Below, piece by piece: positions 26,104-34,923 of a stretch of DNA of 64,000 bases. Within the stretch, counting starts at the first letter, position 1. The number at the start of each line of letters is the position of its first letter. The DNA comes from JBBRDU01 sp038230335 (lineage in GTDB: Bacteria > Verrucomicrobiota > Verrucomicrobiia > Chthoniobacterales > UBA10450): positions 1 to 64,000 of the forward strand of contig JBBRNL010000002.1 in the NCBI GenBank assembly GCA_038230335.1. Reading direction: 5' to 3'. A model generated the notes under the pieces. The model saw nothing but the letters and a program-made list of their open reading frames with translations, ran no database searches and was not told the DNA's origin. Made by a program: the position numbers and the translations under genes.

Positions 26104-26289
26104 CAATAGCCCTGCGCTTAACACGTGGGCAGGCGGAACCGGCCGGATGGGGCGGCTTGCGGCCTTTGCCAACGCCTTGTTTACCAAAAACCCAGTTGAC
26201 GCAGCCTAGCACCGCCAGCAAGGTTGCCGGTCCCAAGGCGGCTTCGGTTTCTCTGCATAGACGCGGTTTAACAAAGCCGCGCGATTCCC

Positions 26290-27366
26290 ATGCAGACTGA
26301 AGAGCTTTCCTACGCCATTGTAACGCCCTATTCGATGCGCAAATCGCGCACGGGCGGAATTATTTCCCGGCTGATCTCGCGCACCGGGCTCGATTTGGTG
26401 GCGGCCCGCATGTTCGCTCCGAGTGAGGAATTGACTAAACGCTACGCTGGCACCGTCGTGACTGAGACGGAAGCGCGCCACCGCGCCACCCAAGAACTGA
26501 TTTCCGAGTACGTCCTGAAGAATTTTACGGGGAAGGTCAACGGTCAGCGCGCCCGGGTCATGTTCCTCGTTTTCCGTGGACCGGATGCGGTGGAAAAGAT
26601 GCACCAGGCGGTCGGCCATATCGTCAATGAAAGGACCAGTGGCGAAACGATCCGCGACACATTCGGCGATTACGTGACGGATGCTTCGGGCCAGGTGACC
26701 TACTTCGAGCCGGGCGTTCTCACGTCCTTCGACCCCGCCGCGATCGAGCACGATCTTAAACTTTGGGCTGAGTTCTCCGACACCGACGGCGGCATTCTGG
26801 ATCACGTCATTCAGTTCTCCGCCGCGGCCAAGGTCGAAAAAACTCTCGTCCTGATCAAGCCGGATAACTTCAAATTCCCGAATTTGCGTCCGGGCGGTGT
26901 GATCGACGTTTTCTCCCGGACCGGTCTCTACATCGTCGGTTTCAAAGTTCACCGGATGAGCGTGGCGCAGGCCGAAGAATTTTACGGCCCGGTCCTGGCG
27001 GTCCTGGAAGAGAAGCTCGGCCCGAAAAGCGGTCGCGAGAACTGGGAGAGCATCGTAGAGTTCATGGCGGGCCGGAAACCGGGGGATATGCCGGCCACCG
27101 AGCGCGAAGCGCCGGGGACAGAAAAGTGCGTGGCGATCGTCTATCAGGGCGAAGAAGCCGTGCGCAAAATCCGCGAGGTCCTGGGCCCCACGGATCCGGC
27201 GAAAGCGCCGCCTGGGTCAATTCGCAAGGAATTCGGCCAGACTATTATGATCAACGCAGCTCACGCCTCCGATTCGGTCGAAAACGCCCGCCGGGAAATG
27301 AGCATCGTTCGAATCGATGAGAACAACTTCAAACCCACTATTGAGAAATTCTACGGCGCCAAATAA
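26290..27366 (+). CDS. Tandem two-domain nucleoside diphosphate kinase
   Basis: A 358-residue protein made of two NDP-kinase-like domains. The C-terminal domain (about 183-345) keeps the family features: EKTLVLIKPDNF, the GSIRKEFG nucleotide loop and the catalytic His325 in MINAAHASDSVENARREM. It carries an insertion of about 40 residues compared with a 140-residue NDPK. The N-terminal domain (about 5-165) has the same order of elements (YAIVTPYSMRKSRTGGIISR, RTSGETIRDTFGDY) but lacks the KPD lysine and the NxxHxSDS active site, so it should be inactive. The active half would balance nucleoside triphosphates; the first half may be structural or regulatory. Confidence 0.88.
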   Translation: MQTEELSYAIVTPYSMRKSRTGGIISRLISRTGLDLVAARMFAPSEELTKRYAGTVVTETEARHRATQELISEYVLKNFTGKVNGQRARVMFLVFRGPDAVEKMHQAVGHIVNERTSGETIRDTFGDYVTDASGQVTYFEPGVLTSFDPAAIEHDLKLWAEFSDTDGGILDHVIQFSAAAKVEKTLVLIKPDNFKFPNLRPGGVIDVFSRTGLYIVGFKVHRMSVAQAEEFYGPVLAVLEEKLGPKSGRENWESIVEFMAGRKPGDMPATEREAPGTEKCVAIVYQGEEAVRKIREVLGPTDPAKAPPGSIRKEFGQTIMINAAHASDSVENARREMSIVRIDENNFKPTIEKFYGAK

Positions 27367-27399
27367 TTTGCGCCCGAATTTTTTGAACCCTTAAATCAC

Positions 27400-28563
27400 A
27401 TGGAAATTTCCGCACGCGCAGCACAATTGACTCCCTCGCTTACTCTCTCGATCGATAGCAAAGCGAAGGCTATGAAAGCGGAAGGACTCGACGTCTGCGG
27501 ATTCGGGGCGGGTGAGCCCGATTTCGACACGCCCGAGCACATTAAGACCGCGGCCATCGAAGCAATCCAGGCGGGATTCACCAAATACACGCCCAGCTCA
27601 GGGATTCCCGAGTTACGTCAGGCCATCGCCGAGAAGCTGGCGGCAGACAACGGGTTGAGTTATCGCGCGGGCCAGATCATCGTGAGCAACGGCGCAAAAC
27701 ACTCCTGTTACAATGCCATTCTGGCAACCTGTCAGCCCGGCGACGAAGTGGTTATTCCGTCCCCTTATTGGGTGAGCTACCCCGATATGGTCAGATTGGC
27801 CGGAGCCGAGCCCGTCATCGTTCCAACGATGGAGCGGAACTCGTGGAAGATGAGTGCGGCCGATTTTGAGAACGCCATGACGCCGCGCACGAAAATGTTG
27901 ATTTTGAACAGTCCGTGCAATCCAACGGGATCGGTCTACACCCGCGAGGAGATGGAAAAAATCGTGGAGGTCGCGGCGGAGGAGGACATCTATATCCTGT
28001 CAGACGAGATTTACGAAAAACTGACCTACGATGACGTCAAGCACGTCAGTATCGCTTCCATCTCGAAGGAAGCGTACGACCTGACCATCACGGTGAACGG
28101 TTTCAGTAAATCCTACGCCATGACTGGCTGGCGCCTCGGCTACATGGCGGCCCCGGAAGCGGTCGCCAAAGCGGTGGATTCGATCCAAAGCCACAGCACG
28201 TCGCACCCGGCTTCGTTTGTGCAGCGTGCCGGATTGGCTGCTTTGAAGGGCGATCAGCAGCCTCTCGCCGATATGCGTGAGGAGTTCGATATGCGGCGGA
28301 ACTACATGTTCGACCGGATTACCAAGATTCCGAACATCACGGCGGTGAAACCGCAGGGCGCGTTTTACGTGTTGGTCAATATCAGCCAGCTCGGATTGAC
28401 CTCGCAAAACTTTGCCGATCGCCTTTTGAGCAAGGCCAACGTGGCCGTGATTCCGGGCGCTGCTTTTGGCGACGATCGCACGGTGCGATTGAGCTACGCG
28501 ACCAGCATCGACATTATCAAAAAAGGCCTCGACCGGTTCCAGGATTTCTGCCGGACCCTGTAG
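27400..28563 (+). CDS. Aspartate aminotransferase-type PLP enzyme (class I, subgroup Ib)
   Basis: A 387-residue fold-type I aminotransferase, likely converting aspartate and 2-oxoglutarate to oxaloacetate and glutamate. The PLP-binding Lys237 is in GFSKSYAMTGWRLGY; Asn174 (NPTG), Asp202 and Tyr205 (SDEIYEKL) hold the cofactor, and the Arg at 372 near the C-terminus (TVRLSYATS) should bind the substrate carboxylate. The start SARAAQLTPSLTLSIDSKAK is typical of subgroup Ib. It lies 33 bp after the NDP kinase gene and may share its message. Prephenate-aminotransferase activity, seen in some relatives, cannot be excluded. Confidence 0.93.
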   Translation: MEISARAAQLTPSLTLSIDSKAKAMKAEGLDVCGFGAGEPDFDTPEHIKTAAIEAIQAGFTKYTPSSGIPELRQAIAEKLAADNGLSYRAGQIIVSNGAKHSCYNAILATCQPGDEVVIPSPYWVSYPDMVRLAGAEPVIVPTMERNSWKMSAADFENAMTPRTKMLILNSPCNPTGSVYTREEMEKIVEVAAEEDIYILSDEIYEKLTYDDVKHVSIASISKEAYDLTITVNGFSKSYAMTGWRLGYMAAPEAVAKAVDSIQSHSTSHPASFVQRAGLAALKGDQQPLADMREEFDMRRNYMFDRITKIPNITAVKPQGAFYVLVNISQLGLTSQNFADRLLSKANVAVIPGAAFGDDRTVRLSYATSIDIIKKGLDRFQDFCRTL

Positions 28564-28587
28564 TTTCAGATGGCAGATGGCCGGTCT

Positions 28588-28619
28588 CAGATTGAGGGAA
28601 GCGTGGCGCTTCAAATCTG
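28588..28619. repeat. Hairpin in the 72-bp gap before the GH57 gene
   Basis: CAGATT (28588) pairs with AATCTG (ending 28619) around an inner stem GAAGCG/CGCTTC with loop TGG. There is no T-run after it, so it may be an mRNA structure or repeat rather than an intrinsic terminator. Confidence 0.55.
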
Positions 28620-28635
28620 AAATCTCCCATCGGCC

Positions 28636-30207
28636 ATGGCTGGTTATCTCGCGCTCGTTTTACACGCGCATCTGCCCTTTGTTCGTCATCCCGAGCATGA
28701 GCAGTTTCTCGAGGAGGACTGGCTTTTTGAGGCCATAACGGAAACTTATACCCCGCTGCTTCGCATGATGCAGCGGCTGGTGAGCGACGGAGTCCGTTTC
28801 AAGCTGACCATGTCGATCACGCCGACGCTCTGCGCCATGCTGCAGGACGATCTCCTGTGCGAGCGTTATGTGCGGCACTTGGATCTATTGATCGACCTGG
28901 CCGGGCGCGAGATTGAGCGTAACCGGTCGCATCCCCAGATGAGCAAGCTGTCCGAGTTCTATCTCCATCTGTTTTCGGAGAGCCGTCGCTTATTTGTCGA
29001 TGAATGGAAACGTGATCTCCTCGCCGTCTTTGCGGGATTGCAGAACACGGGGGCACTCGAACTGATCGGCTGTGCCGCGACGCACGGGTTGCTCCCGCTG
29101 ATCTGTCAACAATCACCGCCGGCGGCGCGTGCTCAGGTCTTAATTGGTCGCGATGCGTTCACGGCGGCTTTCGGCCAGGAACCGTCCGGCTTCTGGCTTC
29201 CCGAATGTGCCTACGCGCCGGCGCTGGACGCGATTCTGCAGGAAGCTAACGCGCGCTGGTTTATCCTCGACGCCCATGGTGTCATGTTCGGAAAACCGCG
29301 CCCGCAACGGGCGGTTTACGCACCCTATTACACGCCGGCCGGGCCGGCCGCTTACGCGCGCGACCGCGATTCCAGCCGGCAGGTCTGGAGCGCGCACGAA
29401 GGCTACCCGGGTGATCCGGCCTATCGGGAATTTTATCGGGACGTGGGCTTTGACCTGCCGCTCGATTCGTTAGGTTCCCTGGCGCGGGGTGCGCGAAGAT
29501 TCTCCGGAGTGAAATACTATCGCGTCACCGGCGGCCATGGAGAAAAGGATTACTACGATCAGGCGGCCGCAGAAAATGCGGCCGCCCTGCACGCCGATCA
29601 TTTCCTGAGGGAGCGGGAGCACCAAATCCGTCAGCTTGAAGCGACCAATTTCGACCCGATCATCGTGGCGCCTTTTGACGCCGAATTGTTTGGCCACTGG
29701 TGGTTTGAGGGTCCTCGTTTTCTTGAGCTGTTGATTAGAAAAGCGGCCACCAGTGAAACTCTTCAATTGACCACCCCCAGCGAATTTCTGGCCACACACG
29801 CGACGCAGCAAACACTGGTGCCGGCTTCATCCAGCTGGGGTGAAAACGGTCACCTGGGCGTGTGGCTGGATCCGGCCAACGCGTGGATCTACCCGCATTT
29901 GCACGTGGCGGCGCGAAACATGACGGAGAGCGCGAAGGCCGCCGCTCAGACGGTTTCACCGCTGGTCGATCGGGTCCTCCGACAAATGGCGCGTGAACTT
30001 TTGCTCGCGCAATCGAGCGATTGGGCGTTCTTGATCAAGAATGGCACAGCCCGGGAATATGCGACCAAGCGAACGACAGAACACCTTTCCCGGTTTAATC
30101 GATTACATGGGGACCTGGTGAGCGATAACGTGGACGAAAAATTCCTGTCGGACTGCGAGTGGCGCGATAACCTTTTGCCTAACATCAACTGGCGCTATTA
30201 CATTTAA
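28636..30207 (+). CDS. GH57 1,4-alpha-glucan branching enzyme
   Basis: A 523-residue enzyme that makes alpha-1,6 branches in glycogen. The N-terminal strand GYLALVLHAHLPFVRHPE holds the first conserved His pair; the nucleophile Glu190 is in SGFWLPECAY and the acid/base Asp348 in VAPFDAELFGHWWFEG. The C-terminal DUF1957 helical domain ends with the family-typical LLPNINWRYYI. Length (about 520) is normal. No other glycogen genes are close. A secreted protein gene follows immediately. Confidence 0.93.
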   Translation: MAGYLALVLHAHLPFVRHPEHEQFLEEDWLFEAITETYTPLLRMMQRLVSDGVRFKLTMSITPTLCAMLQDDLLCERYVRHLDLLIDLAGREIERNRSHPQMSKLSEFYLHLFSESRRLFVDEWKRDLLAVFAGLQNTGALELIGCAATHGLLPLICQQSPPAARAQVLIGRDAFTAAFGQEPSGFWLPECAYAPALDAILQEANARWFILDAHGVMFGKPRPQRAVYAPYYTPAGPAAYARDRDSSRQVWSAHEGYPGDPAYREFYRDVGFDLPLDSLGSLARGARRFSGVKYYRVTGGHGEKDYYDQAAAENAAALHADHFLREREHQIRQLEATNFDPIIVAPFDAELFGHWWFEGPRFLELLIRKAATSETLQLTTPSEFLATHATQQTLVPASSSWGENGHLGVWLDPANAWIYPHLHVAARNMTESAKAAAQTVSPLVDRVLRQMARELLLAQSSDWAFLIKNGTAREYATKRTTEHLSRFNRLHGDLVSDNVDEKFLSDCEWRDNLLPNINWRYYI

Positions 30208-30240
30208 GTGGATGCTAATGTCAGGCAGATGAATTCCTGT

Positions 30241-30945
30241 ATGAATGCGAAACCATCGGTTTGGCGAACTGGCATTATCGTCGCCATTATCCTGGCCGGC
30301 GTGCTCGCGACCCATGCCCAGGAGTCAACGGCCCCTTCGCCAGTTCCCTCGCCGAGCGCAACGGTTTTCCCGGTGCGCAGCGTTCGTATCAGCTTCCTTC
30401 CGCCGCCTCTCGAAGGGACGATTAGCCTTGGGATTTACAACGAGTGGGATCAACTCGTGCGTATTTTGCATCAGGAAGCGGGGCTTGATGAGTTTATCGT
30501 CGGAGATGACGCGCTCTCCACGAAATGGGATGGCAGGGATGATGATGGGCAGAGTGTGCCGGCCGGCAAGTATCAGGCGCGCGGATTCGTCGTTGGCAAT
30601 TTGAAAACGGAGGCCGCAACCAGCTCGCCCACGACTCCGGCGGAAATAGATTCGCCGCACCCGGTCTCGGTCAAACTGATGCCGAATCCACTGGACCGCG
30701 ACGAGCGCGCTGTCATCGAACTGAGCGTTGGGTTCGACGATGAAAATAGTTTCCTGAAAACCTCCGACGGTTTGCCCGTTTACACGATCGCCCGGAAACC
30801 GAATCTGCATCGCGCCTCCCTCTCCAAAGCGAGCGAGAAGTCGATCGACGTCTGGGAAGATGACGGCATGGTCGTGGAGCAGTGGCGGGTATCGAACGTC
30901 GACAAGATGATGGCGTTCGACTGCGGCGATTTTGAGCTCAAGTAG
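30241..30945 (+). CDS. Secreted protein with FlgD-like Ig motif
   Basis: About 234 residues; a signal peptide (TGIIVAIILAGVLATHAQ) is followed by a Pro/Ser/Thr linker. Residues 45-125 form one beta-domain with SISLGIYNEWD-like strands (here TISLGIYNEWDQLVR) and the turn KWDGRDDDGQSVPAGKYQAR, the signature of the FlgD-Ig repeat used in extracellular proteins. The second half (PVSVKLMPNPL to DCGDFELK) is another beta-domain of unknown type. Upstream in-frame starts exist at 30208 (GTG, touching the GH57 stop) and 30229 (ATG). The function is unknown; co-transcription with the GH57 gene is likely. Confidence 0.75.
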   Translation: MNAKPSVWRTGIIVAIILAGVLATHAQESTAPSPVPSPSATVFPVRSVRISFLPPPLEGTISLGIYNEWDQLVRILHQEAGLDEFIVGDDALSTKWDGRDDDGQSVPAGKYQARGFVVGNLKTEAATSSPTTPAEIDSPHPVSVKLMPNPLDRDERAVIELSVGFDDENSFLKTSDGLPVYTIARKPNLHRASLSKASEKSIDVWEDDGMVVEQWRVSNVDKMMAFDCGDFELK

Positions 30946-31002
30946 CCAGAGCGCGAGGGTTAAGATGGTGAGCCATCACCTGGTCGCTAACAAACCAACG
31001 CG

Positions 31003-31050
31003 TTGTCATCCTGAGCCAGTCCGGCAGTTGCCGGAGCGAAGAATTCCGCC
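31003..31050 (-). repeat. Half copy of the palindromic intergenic element
   Basis: TGTCATCCTGAGCCAGTCCG followed by GCAGTTGCCGGAGCGAAG matches, in reverse, the right arm of the full element at 63585-63720, including its CTCCAGCAGCTGCCGGACTGG segment. The second arm is missing. It lies in the 250-bp gap before lpxC-fabZ, which otherwise shows nothing recognisable. Confidence 0.7.
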
Positions 31051-31195
31051 CACGCAGCGACCGTTACACAAGGAACAGTAGCGTGATGCACAGCGCGATG
31101 GGGAGGCCGCTCCGCATCGGGCGGTTCAATCGACCTTCCGGTATTATCTTGAACCGTATCTGGTCACGGCTGGAAATCTCTGTTAGGTAGCGCAC

Positions 31196-32518
31196 ATGGC
31201 CGCCCTGCCGGAATTTCAACACACCCTCGCGAAGAGCGCCGGCTTTAGCGGCACCTCCCTGCATACTGGCGAGAAGGTGACTCTTAAATTGCATGCCGCG
31301 CCGGTCGGCCATGGCATTAAGTTTAAGCGCAAGGATCTGCAGGAGGAGCCAACGATCGACGCGAAGATCGAGAACCTCAAAACGGTCGAACGCGCCACCA
31401 CCATCGGGGAAGGCTCCGTTCGCGTGCACACGGTGGAGCACGTCCTCTCGGCCCTTTCGGCCATGGGCGTGGACAACGCCATTATCGAAATGGACGCGAA
31501 TGAGCCGCCCATCGGCGACGGCAGTGCGCTGCCTTACGTCGAAGTCATCAAAAAAGCGGGTCTCCTTGCCCAGGATGAACCGCGCAGCTTCTTCGAAGTG
31601 CGCGATCCCATGCATATCGAGTCAAAGAGCGGATCAATCTTGATTTTGCTGCCCGACGATAAATTCCGCATCTCCTGCACCCAGGCCGGACCGGAAAATC
31701 GGTTCACGCAGTTTTTTTCCACCGAAATCACTCCCGCCATTTTCGAGAAGGAAATCGCTCCGGCGCGGACCTTTGTTTACTACGAAGATGTGCAGCCGCT
31801 CATGGAGAAGAATTTGATCAAGGGCGGCAGCCTCGAGAATGCCATCGTGGTCCGCGGGGAATCTGTTTTAAGCAAAGAGCCTCTGCGGTTCGCGGATGAA
31901 TTCGTCCGGCATAAGATTCTCGATGTGATCGGCGATCTCTCGCTGATTGGTCAGAGGATTCGCGGCCATGTGGTGGCAGTGAAACCGGGACATGGCGTGA
32001 ACGCGGAGCTGGCCACCGCACTGGCGCGGGAGAGCACGAAGAGGAGAGCGATCTCAACTCCGCGATCGATGCCGCTGGGCGATGGCGCGCTGGAGTCGGA
32101 CCAGGTAATGGAGATTTTGCCTCACCGCTTTCCCTTCCTCATGGTCGATCGAATTGTCGGGTTTGAAGGGGATATGAAAATCATCGGTGTGAAGGCGGTA
32201 ACGATTAACGAGCCGTTCTTCCAGGGACATTTCCCCGGGCATCCGGTCATGCCGGGTGTTCTCCAGGTTGAAGCGATGGCGCAGGTCGCGAGCATACTGC
32301 TCTTCAAGCTAACCAAGACGACGAGTCGCGTCGGTTACTTCATGAGCGCGGATGACGTCAAGTTTCGCAAGCCGGTGTTTCCGGGTGACACCATTTTTAT
32401 TCACGCGGAAGTGATCAAGAACCGGGGCAATCGGCTGGCCAAAGCGCGTTGCCATTGCGTGGTGAACGACGCGATTGTCTCGGAGGGCGAGCTCATGTTC
32501 ACCTTCCTCGATAAATGA
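31196..32518 (+). CDS. lpxC-fabZ: Bifunctional UDP-3-O-acyl-GlcNAc deacetylase / 3-hydroxyacyl-ACP dehydratase
   Basis: A 440-residue natural fusion. LpxC (about 1-285) is the zinc deacetylase committing UDP-GlcNAc to lipid A: zinc ligands His82 (HTVEHVLSAL), His239 and Asp243 (RHKILDVIGDLSL), catalytic Glu81 and His266. FabZ (about 295-440) dehydrates 3-hydroxyacyl-ACP: catalytic His345 in QGHFPGHPVMPG and Glu359 in VLQVEAMAQ. The same fusion is known in Bacteroidetes, Chlorobi and relatives, and it couples lipid A and fatty-acid synthesis, which compete for 3-hydroxyacyl-ACP. lpxA overlaps its end by 4 bp. Confidence 0.97.
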   Translation: MAALPEFQHTLAKSAGFSGTSLHTGEKVTLKLHAAPVGHGIKFKRKDLQEEPTIDAKIENLKTVERATTIGEGSVRVHTVEHVLSALSAMGVDNAIIEMDANEPPIGDGSALPYVEVIKKAGLLAQDEPRSFFEVRDPMHIESKSGSILILLPDDKFRISCTQAGPENRFTQFFSTEITPAIFEKEIAPARTFVYYEDVQPLMEKNLIKGGSLENAIVVRGESVLSKEPLRFADEFVRHKILDVIGDLSLIGQRIRGHVVAVKPGHGVNAELATALARESTKRRAISTPRSMPLGDGALESDQVMEILPHRFPFLMVDRIVGFEGDMKIIGVKAVTINEPFFQGHFPGHPVMPGVLQVEAMAQVASILLFKLTKTTSRVGYFMSADDVKFRKPVFPGDTIFIHAEVIKNRGNRLAKARCHCVVNDAIVSEGELMFTFLDK

Positions 32519-33297
32519 ATGACACGCAGATTCACGCGACGGCGATTATAGATTCCGGCGCTGAGATTGGCACCGGGACGGTGATCGGGCCCTACTGCGT
32601 CGTCGCAGCGGACGTTGTTCTTGGCCGCAATTGCTGGCTGCAACATCACGTCACGCTGGCCGGTCCCATGCGGACGGGCGCCGGGAACAAGTTTTATTCG
32701 TACTGTTCTATCGGTCAGCAAACCCAGGACTTGAAGTATCAGGGCGAGCCGACCTACCTCGAGATAGGCGATGACAATACCTTTCGGGAATTCGTCACGG
32801 TCAATCGAAGCACGACCGGCGAAGGCAAGACAAGGTTGGGAAATGGCGGAAACTTTCTGGCCTACTGCCATATCGGCCATGATTGCACGGTCGGTAATGG
32901 GGTGGTGTTTTCAAACAACGGAACGCTGGCGGGTCACGTTGAGGTGGGCGACAACGCCGTCATGGGAGGCCTCACCGCGGTGCATCAGTTTTGCCGCATC
33001 GGGAGATTTGCCATCACCGGCGGTTGTTCCAAGATCGTGCAGGACGTTCCTCCCTTCATGATTGCGGATGGCAATCCGGCTGGAATTCGCGGGATTAATC
33101 TTGTCGGCTTGGAGCGTCATGGTTTTCCTCCGGAAAACGTCAAGCTGATTAAAGAAGCATTTCGCCTGATCTACCGTTCCAAATACAACACGCGGCAAGC
33201 AATTGAAGCGATCGGGAAAGAACTGCCTCCGAGCGAGGAAGTGGCGCAGATCGTCGAGTTTATCGAAAAGAGCCAGCGCGGAATAATTCGCCGGTAG
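32515..33297 (+). CDS. lpxA: Acyl-ACP--UDP-N-acetylglucosamine O-acyltransferase
   Basis: A 260-residue hexapeptide-repeat (left-handed beta-helix) enzyme, first step of lipid A synthesis. Repeats run from IHATAIIDSGAEIGTGTVIG through FLAYCHIGHDCTVGNGVVF; the catalytic His is in the AYCHIGHDC stretch, and the acyl-ruler region GGLTAVHQFCRIGRFAITGG is present. The helical C-terminus (LIKEAFRLIYRSKYNTRQAI) is typical. The ATG overlaps the lpxC-fabZ stop (ATGA), so the two are translationally coupled. Confidence 0.97.
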   Translation: MNDTQIHATAIIDSGAEIGTGTVIGPYCVVAADVVLGRNCWLQHHVTLAGPMRTGAGNKFYSYCSIGQQTQDLKYQGEPTYLEIGDDNTFREFVTVNRSTTGEGKTRLGNGGNFLAYCHIGHDCTVGNGVVFSNNGTLAGHVEVGDNAVMGGLTAVHQFCRIGRFAITGGCSKIVQDVPPFMIADGNPAGIRGINLVGLERHGFPPENVKLIKEAFRLIYRSKYNTRQAIEAIGKELPPSEEVAQIVEFIEKSQRGIIRR

Positions 33298-33309
33298 GGC
33301 GAAATGTGA

Positions 33310-34923
33310 TCAGGGTGCGGACGGCGTAGCTGAAGGTCGCGGCGGGGTCGAAGCCGGAGGAGGAGGTGCCAACGCGTCCTGTTCGACCTTCCGCAAAAGC
33401 GCCGCGGACGGGATATCAGGGGAAACGATTCTTAGAACGCTGCGCACCAGATCAACGGCGCGCTTCGGCTTCTTTTGTTTGATCCAGGCATCGGCTTCTT
33501 CCAAAACCACGCGGATAATATCGTCTCGCTTGCCATAGGTGGCGCGCGCTTGCTGATAGTAACTGGTGGCCGAGGCCAGATTTCCGTCCCGCGCTTCCAT
33601 CGATCCGAGATCCTCAATCATGGCGCCATTCCGGCCGCGGGCCGCCACTTGCCGCCCCAACTGCCGGTACTGCGCGGGCGGCTTCGACGTATTCTTGAAG
33701 GCAAAGTCGTGATACATCCTCCACTCGCCCCCGCCTTTTGGTGCTTCTTTGGCTGCGTCGATTTGCAACAAGGAGGCGAACGGTCGGTAAAGTGGATCTC
33801 CCACCATCGTCGTCATCCATGAGACGGCATGGAGCGACATGTAAGCGCTTTCGGCAAAGGTGAAGCCGTGCAAAAGACGATCGTTAAAAACGTCCAGGTG
33901 CGGGGTGAGCTGGAGATAAGGTTCGTAAACATTACCGATGGTGGCAGCGGCGCCACGCATCAGAAGTGGCGCTACCCAATTCGCGTTTGGATCGCGCAAG
34001 GTATTGGCGCTGAATGAATGGATGTGGACCGCGATGGCGCCGGGCAGAAACTTAAAGTCCGGACTGGCAAAAGGGCCGGCCACATTTCCGGCGTACCAGC
34101 CGTAGTATAATGAACAGTCTGTCACAGGATATCCGTCTGGAAAGACGGACGGCAGATTGTCAAAGACGACTGGGATCCCAACATTGTGCAGTTGCTGCAC
34201 GATTTCCGTCATCCATTTATCGCCGACTTCGAACCCGTTCGCGACATTGTGCGAGGCATCCACATATCCGCGTCCCCACAGGCCGTTTTTTTCGACGGCG
34301 ATGGAGTCGACGATCATGCGTCGCACCGTCGCGGCATTCGGGCCGTCCAGCCGGCAGACCAGAAGAAGGGTGGCCGTTTCGAATTCACCGATGCTCTTAA
34401 AGCTTTGAAAATAGGGATTCGGAAGGGCGCCCGAAATGTGGTGCAGGAGAAAAGCGAGGGTCGACAGCTCTGAATCGACGGCCGCCTCGTTATGCGCCGC
34501 GACTGCGCCGGGTCCGGGTTGATCGCCTGGATACGGCGCCGTAGTGGCCCGGATTTTCAACGGCATGCCTTTGATCAACGCGACAAAATGGATCGTGCTG
34601 TTCGTGACTATTTCGCCCTTGTCCGGCGTTTGCCGAAACGTCCACCACTTGCGCTCCTTAAAGAGGATGCGCAGCGGCTCGGCGATTGTTGCGTCGTACT
34701 CATCGCGGCTAATTTCTTCCTCGGCCGAGCAGGTTAACCCGATGACCTGATTGCGTGGGATGGCGCGTTGTTGCGCGTAAAACTTGGCCAGTGCGACGGA
34801 GTCGGGGACGGCTTTGTTGTAAACGACGATGGTGGCCGGAGCCAATAAGGGATCGATCGCAAGGACGCCTCGCACGCTGGCGAAAGCGAGAACAGCCAGG
34901 ATGAAATGCCGACCGTGAAACAT
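33310..34923 (-). CDS. TIGR03790 family secreted protein
   Basis: A 537-residue exported protein (signal to about residue 22, RGVLAIDP). The start of the mature part, ATIVVYNKAVPDSVALAKFY and AQQRAIPRNQVIGL, matches the TIGR03790 family found mainly in Verrucomicrobia, Planctomycetes and Acidobacteria. Other blocks are FVALIKGMPLKIR, YYGWYAGNVAGPF and GAIAVHIHSFSA. The C-terminus (about 430-537) looks like TPR helices followed by a Pro-rich tail. The function is not known. The ATG overlaps the last base of the upstream PhnP-like gene stop (TAATG), which indicates one operon. Confidence 0.88.
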   Translation of the reverse strand: MFHGRHFILAVLAFASVRGVLAIDPLLAPATIVVYNKAVPDSVALAKFYAQQRAIPRNQVIGLTCSAEEEISRDEYDATIAEPLRILFKERKWWTFRQTPDKGEIVTNSTIHFVALIKGMPLKIRATTAPYPGDQPGPGAVAAHNEAAVDSELSTLAFLLHHISGALPNPYFQSFKSIGEFETATLLLVCRLDGPNAATVRRMIVDSIAVEKNGLWGRGYVDASHNVANGFEVGDKWMTEIVQQLHNVGIPVVFDNLPSVFPDGYPVTDCSLYYGWYAGNVAGPFASPDFKFLPGAIAVHIHSFSANTLRDPNANWVAPLLMRGAAATIGNVYEPYLQLTPHLDVFNDRLLHGFTFAESAYMSLHAVSWMTTMVGDPLYRPFASLLQIDAAKEAPKGGGEWRMYHDFAFKNTSKPPAQYRQLGRQVAARGRNGAMIEDLGSMEARDGNLASATSYYQQARATYGKRDDIIRVVLEEADAWIKQKKPKRAVDLVRSVLRIVSPDIPSAALLRKVEQDALAPPPPASTPPRPSATPSAP

